In this document: in pieces, positions 61,425 through 64,000 of the stretch
How positions within the stretch are numbered: the stretch's first letter is position 1
Layout: every line of letters starts with the position of its first letter
Assembly: GCA_913054135.1 (NCBI GenBank)
Contig: CAJXJK010000009.1
Location: 62,001-126,000 of the forward strand
Reading direction: 5' to 3'
Source: an uncultured Flavobacteriales bacterium
GTDB taxonomy: Bacteria > Bacteroidota > Bacteroidia > Flavobacteriales_D > Crocinitomicaceae
Length of the DNA: 64,000 nt
The notes under the pieces: generated by a model
Seen by the model: only the letters and a program-made list of their open reading frames with translations
Databases searched by the model: none
What the model was told of the DNA's origin: nothing
Program-made: the position numbers and the translations under genes

Positions 61425-61697
61425 ATGGATTTCACAGTTTATATATTGAAGAGTTCTTTGAATGGGAGGTGTTACATTGGACAGACTCAAAACATTAAAA
61501 AAAGACTTGGCATGCATAATTCAGGTCTAGCTAAATCGACAAAAGCCTATGCACCTTGGATTTTGATGTACACGGAAAAATTTGAAAGTAGAAAAGAAAG
61601 TGTTAAAAAAGAACGACATATTAAATCGTGGAAAAAGAGAATAATGATTGAAAAATTATTACTTGAAAAAGGACAAAATATCGGCTCCGAAAATTAA
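61425..61697 (+). CDS. GIY-YIG nuclease-superfamily protein
   Basis: The 90-residue protein is a single GIY-YIG domain: VYI (residues 5-7) and YIG (17-19), Arg27 in NIKKRLGMHNSG, and a basic helix (SVKKERHIKSWKKRIM). These short YhbQ/UPF0213-like proteins are common in Bacteroidota and often lie next to tRNA or rRNA genes. Their role (DNA repair or homing relics) is unclear. Directly downstream is a tRNA 3'-end-like palindrome (61736-61760). Confidence 0.88.
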   Translation: MDFTVYILKSSLNGRCYIGQTQNIKKRLGMHNSGLAKSTKAYAPWILMYTEKFESRKESVKKERHIKSWKKRIMIEKLLLEKGQNIGSEN

Positions 61698-61735
61698 AAT
61701 TTTCGCGAGTCCTCGAAAAATTCTAATTCATTTTT

Positions 61736-61760
61736 CGGGATTCGAATCCGATATTCTCCA
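61736..61760 (+). other. tRNA 3'-end-like palindrome after the GIY-YIG gene
   Basis: GGATTCGAATCC (61738-61749) is a perfect 12-base palindrome that resembles the T-loop consensus GGTTCGAATCC. It is followed by TATTCTCCA, reminiscent of a tRNA-Ser acceptor end. No tRNA body precedes it, and T-stem pairing beyond the palindrome is poor. It may be a relic of a tRNA-targeted insertion. Confidence 0.35.
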
Positions 61761-61778
61761 CTATTCTTAAAATAAGAG

Positions 61779-62123
61779 ATGTTTGAAACCAAAATCAGAT
61801 GGGTAAAGTTTGCGGAGTCTGAAAATGATCTCGAAAAAATTCTATTAGGGAAATCTTGCGGCAAAACGCGAATTAATGGCAAGGCGGTTCTGCTCGTGAA
61901 ACATTCAGATGAATTCTTCCTCGTAAAAAACAAATGCCCGCACCAAGGAATATCTCTTGAAAAGGCTAGCTGTGAAGATGGGTTCATTGTTTGCCCTTGG
62001 CATAGGTATGGATTTGATCTAAAAACAGGTAGAGGTGGAGGAGGATTGCATCTAGACAATTATCCAATTGAAAAAAGAGAAGATGGATTTTATGCCGGAT
62101 TTGAATATATCAGTCTGTTCTAG
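61779..62123 (+). CDS. Rieske-type [2Fe-2S] ferredoxin
   Basis: The 114-residue protein has the Rieske cluster ligands Cys53-x-His55 (NKCPHQGISL) and Cys72-x2-His75 (VCPWHRYGFD). It is soluble, with no signal peptide or membrane segment, like the ferredoxin or NirD-type Rieske proteins. Its redox partner is not encoded nearby. The TetR gene follows after about 120 bases. Confidence 0.93.
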   Translation: MFETKIRWVKFAESENDLEKILLGKSCGKTRINGKAVLLVKHSDEFFLVKNKCPHQGISLEKASCEDGFIVCPWHRYGFDLKTGRGGGGLHLDNYPIEKREDGFYAGFEYISLF

Positions 62124-62194
62124 ACTGGGGACCTAACATTTCACTTCATTCATATCAAAAAAATCGCGTTTAAATGAACCAAATAAAGTTTTAC

Positions 62195-62226
62195 TTGTTT
62201 GTGTGATAGTATTACTATTATATTTG
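62195..62226 (+). promoter_or_regulatory. Promoter with palindromic operator before the TetR gene
   Basis: TTG (62195-62197), a 21-base spacer and TATATTTG (62219-62226) form a Bacteroidota-type promoter. Within the spacer is the palindrome ATAGTA-T-TACTAT (62206-62218), perfect over 6+6 bases. The placement is as expected for a repressor operator, most likely that of the TetR protein itself. Confidence 0.6.
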
Positions 62227-62244
62227 CGATTAAAATTTATTTAA

Positions 62245-62925
62245 ATGAAATCTTTACTATCAAACCTATCGATCAAGATCAATGAGAAGGTGTATCTAAA
62301 GGATCCAGAGTCCACTGAACTTGGAAAAAAAATTACCGCTCAGGGAATTGAAATGATTGAGGAATTGGGATTTGAATCTTTCACTTTCAAAAAACTTGCT
62401 GCTGAAATTGGCTCCACTGAAGCCTCTGTCTATAGATATTTCACCTCAAAACACCATTTACTTATTTATATTGTTCTGTGGTATTGGGGGTGGATTGAGT
62501 ATAGGCTTGTATTTGGTTTAAACAATATTGAATCACCTCAAGAACGTCTTGAAAAAGCCATAAAAATCCTGACAGAAAGAGTGGAACAGGACAGCACTTT
62601 CTCACACGTAAATGAGGTGAAATTAAATAGGATAGTAATTAGTGAATCCTCAAAAATTTACTTCAACAAGAATGTAGACTCTGAAAATTCAGATGGTTTC
62701 TTTTTGAAATATAAAAACGTGGTTGAGCGAGTAAGTCAAATTATTCTTGAGATCAATCCAAAATACAAATATCCCCATATGCTAGTCTCAACTATCATAG
62801 AAGGTGCGCACCATCAAAGATTCTTTGCAGAGCATCTTCCAAGGTTAACAGATGTAATAAAGGGAGAAGATGCCGTAGTTTCATTTTACCAGGAAATGGC
62901 TATTCAACAATCAACAAAAAAATAA
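62245..62925 (+). CDS. TetR/AcrR-family transcriptional regulator
   Basis: The 226-residue protein has the TetR helix-turn-helix at about residues 28-75 (IEMIEELGFESFTFKKLAAE, GSTEASVYRYFTSKHHLLIY). The C-terminal helical ligand domain differs from well-known members and has aromatic residues at the start (VLWYWGWIEYRLVFG). It probably represses its own operon through the palindrome upstream. The ABC exporter gene begins one base after its stop, so it likely controls that exporter. Confidence 0.9.
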   Translation: MKSLLSNLSIKINEKVYLKDPESTELGKKITAQGIEMIEELGFESFTFKKLAAEIGSTEASVYRYFTSKHHLLIYIVLWYWGWIEYRLVFGLNNIESPQERLEKAIKILTERVEQDSTFSHVNEVKLNRIVISESSKIYFNKNVDSENSDGFFLKYKNVVERVSQIILEINPKYKYPHMLVSTIIEGAHHQRFFAEHLPRLTDVIKGEDAVVSFYQEMAIQQSTKK

Positions 62926-62926
62926 A

Positions 62927-64000
62927 ATGTCACAACTAGATGTAAGACAACCTGTAAAAAGGTTTTGGTTATTGCTAAAACCAGATAAAAATGAAATTAG
63001 AAATGTTTATTTCTATGCCATTTTTAATGGTTTAGTTTACTTGACTCTGCCCATTGGGATTCAAGCGATCATGGGATTAATTCAAGGAGGTCAAGTTTCT
63101 ACAAGCTGGATTGTATTAGTCATATTCGTTTTATTAGGAATAGCTCTGAATGGAGTGCTCACAATAAGCCAAATGCGAATAGTTGAGAACCTTCAGCAAA
63201 AGATTTTTACTCGTGCAGCATTTGAATTTGCTTATCGAATTCCACGAATTAAAATGGAAGCACTATACAAGCATTACGCCCCTGAATTAATGAATCGATT
63301 TTTTGATATCATTTCGGTACAAAAAGGATTGGCGAAAATTTTAATTGACTTCATCACAGCTGGAATTCAAGTGATGTTTGGACTGATTTTGCTTTCATTC
63401 TATCATCCATTCTTCATCATCTTTAGCTTCATTCTTGTTGCACTGATTTTCGCCATTTTCAAAATTACTGCGAGAAAAGGTTTGGAGACCAGCTTGTCTG
63501 AATCAAAAAGTAAATATAAAGTTGCTCACTGGCTTGAAGAAATGGCAAGAAATAACGTCACATTGAAATTGGCTGGTGAAACGAACATACACTTAGAAAG
63601 AACTAATGACGAAGTAGGAAATTACATTGAATACAGAAGAAAACACTTCAAAGTTCTGATTCAACAATTCATATTAATGGTTGGATTCAAAGTTTTGGTT
63701 GCAACTGGTTTACTTGCCATTGGAGGCGTTTTGGTGATGGAACAACAAATGAATATTGGTCAGTTCGTAGCATCTGAAATCATTATTCTTTTAGTCCTAG
63801 GCGCGGTAGAAAAGCTTATTCTGAGTTTAGAAACAATTTATGATGTGCTTACGTCACTTGAAAAAATCGGTCAGGTAACCGACATGGAGCTTGAACCTTC
63901 AGATGGAGTTCAAATCTCTGATCATTGTGAAGATTGCGGATTGAGTGTAGATATTTCAAACTTGAATTTCACTTATCCCGGAAACCCGAATCCGACTCTA
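62927..64000 (+). CDS. ABC-type exporter, permease-ATPase fusion (3' end outside window)
   Basis: ATG 62927 lies one base after the TetR stop and the frame is open to the end of the window (358 residues seen). Six membrane segments are recognisable (VYFYAIFNGLVYLTLPIGI, WIVLVIFVLLGIALNGVL, MFGLILLSFYHPFFIIFSFI, VLVATGLLAIGGVLVM, IIILLVLGAVEKL), fitting the ABC_membrane fold. The last residues (DISNLNFTYPGNPNPTL) begin the nucleotide-binding domain; the Walker motifs lie beyond the window. The type resembles HlyB/toxin-secretion or multidrug exporters. A membrane-fusion partner gene may follow. Confidence 0.88.
   Translation, partial: MSQLDVRQPVKRFWLLLKPDKNEIRNVYFYAIFNGLVYLTLPIGIQAIMGLIQGGQVSTSWIVLVIFVLLGIALNGVLTISQMRIVENLQQKIFTRAAFEFAYRIPRIKMEALYKHYAPELMNRFFDIISVQKGLAKILIDFITAGIQVMFGLILLSFYHPFFIIFSFILVALIFAIFKITARKGLETSLSESKSKYKVAHWLEEMARNNVTLKLAGETNIHLERTNDEVGNYIEYRRKHFKVLIQQFILMVGFKVLVATGLLAIGGVLVMEQQMNIGQFVASEIIILLVLGAVEKLILSLETIYDVLTSLEKIGQVTDMELEPSDGVQISDHCEDCGLSVDISNLNFTYPGNPNPTL

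Noticed and set aside
61694-62059. Minus-strand ORF over the Rieske gene
   Set aside because: The plus strand encodes a complete Rieske motif; the antisense product has no recognisable feature.

Overview
The window is about 64 kb of AT-rich DNA from a free-living Bacteroidota, most likely a flavobacterium-like (Flavobacteriales) organism. The evidence is: type IX secretion (T9SS) C-terminal sorting domains (YPNP...), a PorZ-like protein beside recO, SprB-type repeats, many TonB-dependent/plug proteins, a bacterial HU-CCDC81/SPOR protein, a coaX-OMP-TPR-lptC cluster, and promoters of the Bacteroidota type (TTTG/TTG, about 20 nt, TAnnTTTG). I saw no transposase, phage gene or CRISPR array.

Layout. 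1-9244 (+): the end of a large T9SS-secreted SprB-repeat protein, then porZ-like, recO and a heme-receptor-like TonB-dependent receptor. 9309-15145 (-): a secreted M43 metalloprotease, a secreted papain-fold peptidase and an HU/SPOR envelope protein. 15395-20238: a TonB-receptor-like barrel protein (+) facing three short paralogues (-) that keep only a carboxypeptidase-regulatory domain and a TonB plug, with no barrel. 20333-28926: a DUF2459 protein, rlmN, two secreted proteins of unknown function, then the minus-strand cluster coaX, outer-membrane protein, TPR protein, lptC and a small membrane protein, with a tRNA-Phe gene upstream. 29208-37346 (+): one giant gene (about 2,712 aa) with an N-terminal barrel-like domain, about 23 Ig-like repeats and an 8-residue minisatellite. 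37677-42617 (+): a LytTR response regulator with its propeller-type histidine kinase, an acidic lipoprotein and a TonB-C-domain protein. 42670-49031 (-): three tandem paralogous M43 metalloproteases, each T9SS-sorted. 49199-54941 (-): an SDR reductase, a rhodanese, a cystathionine gamma-synthase-type enzyme and a large outer-membrane protein. 55028-60415 (-): a very tight four-gene operon of response regulator, TonB-dependent receptor, YfiR-domain histidine kinase and response regulator. 60527-64000: an OmpA-family protein, a GIY-YIG protein, a Rieske ferredoxin, a TetR regulator and the start of an ABC exporter.

How it fits together. The window is dominated by cell-envelope functions: T9SS cargo (four M43 proteases and the SprB-repeat protein), a T9SS accessory factor (PorZ-like), outer-membrane receptors and LPS transport (LptC). 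The two signalling modules (LytTR/propeller kinase, and receptor/YfiR-kinase/two regulators) probably read out envelope or nutrient state. The least ordinary items are the receptor-embedded two-component operon, the giant barrel-plus-Ig protein with its alternating two-domain repeat, the barrel-less plug proteins and a perfect palindrome inside the promoter of the TetR-ABC operon.
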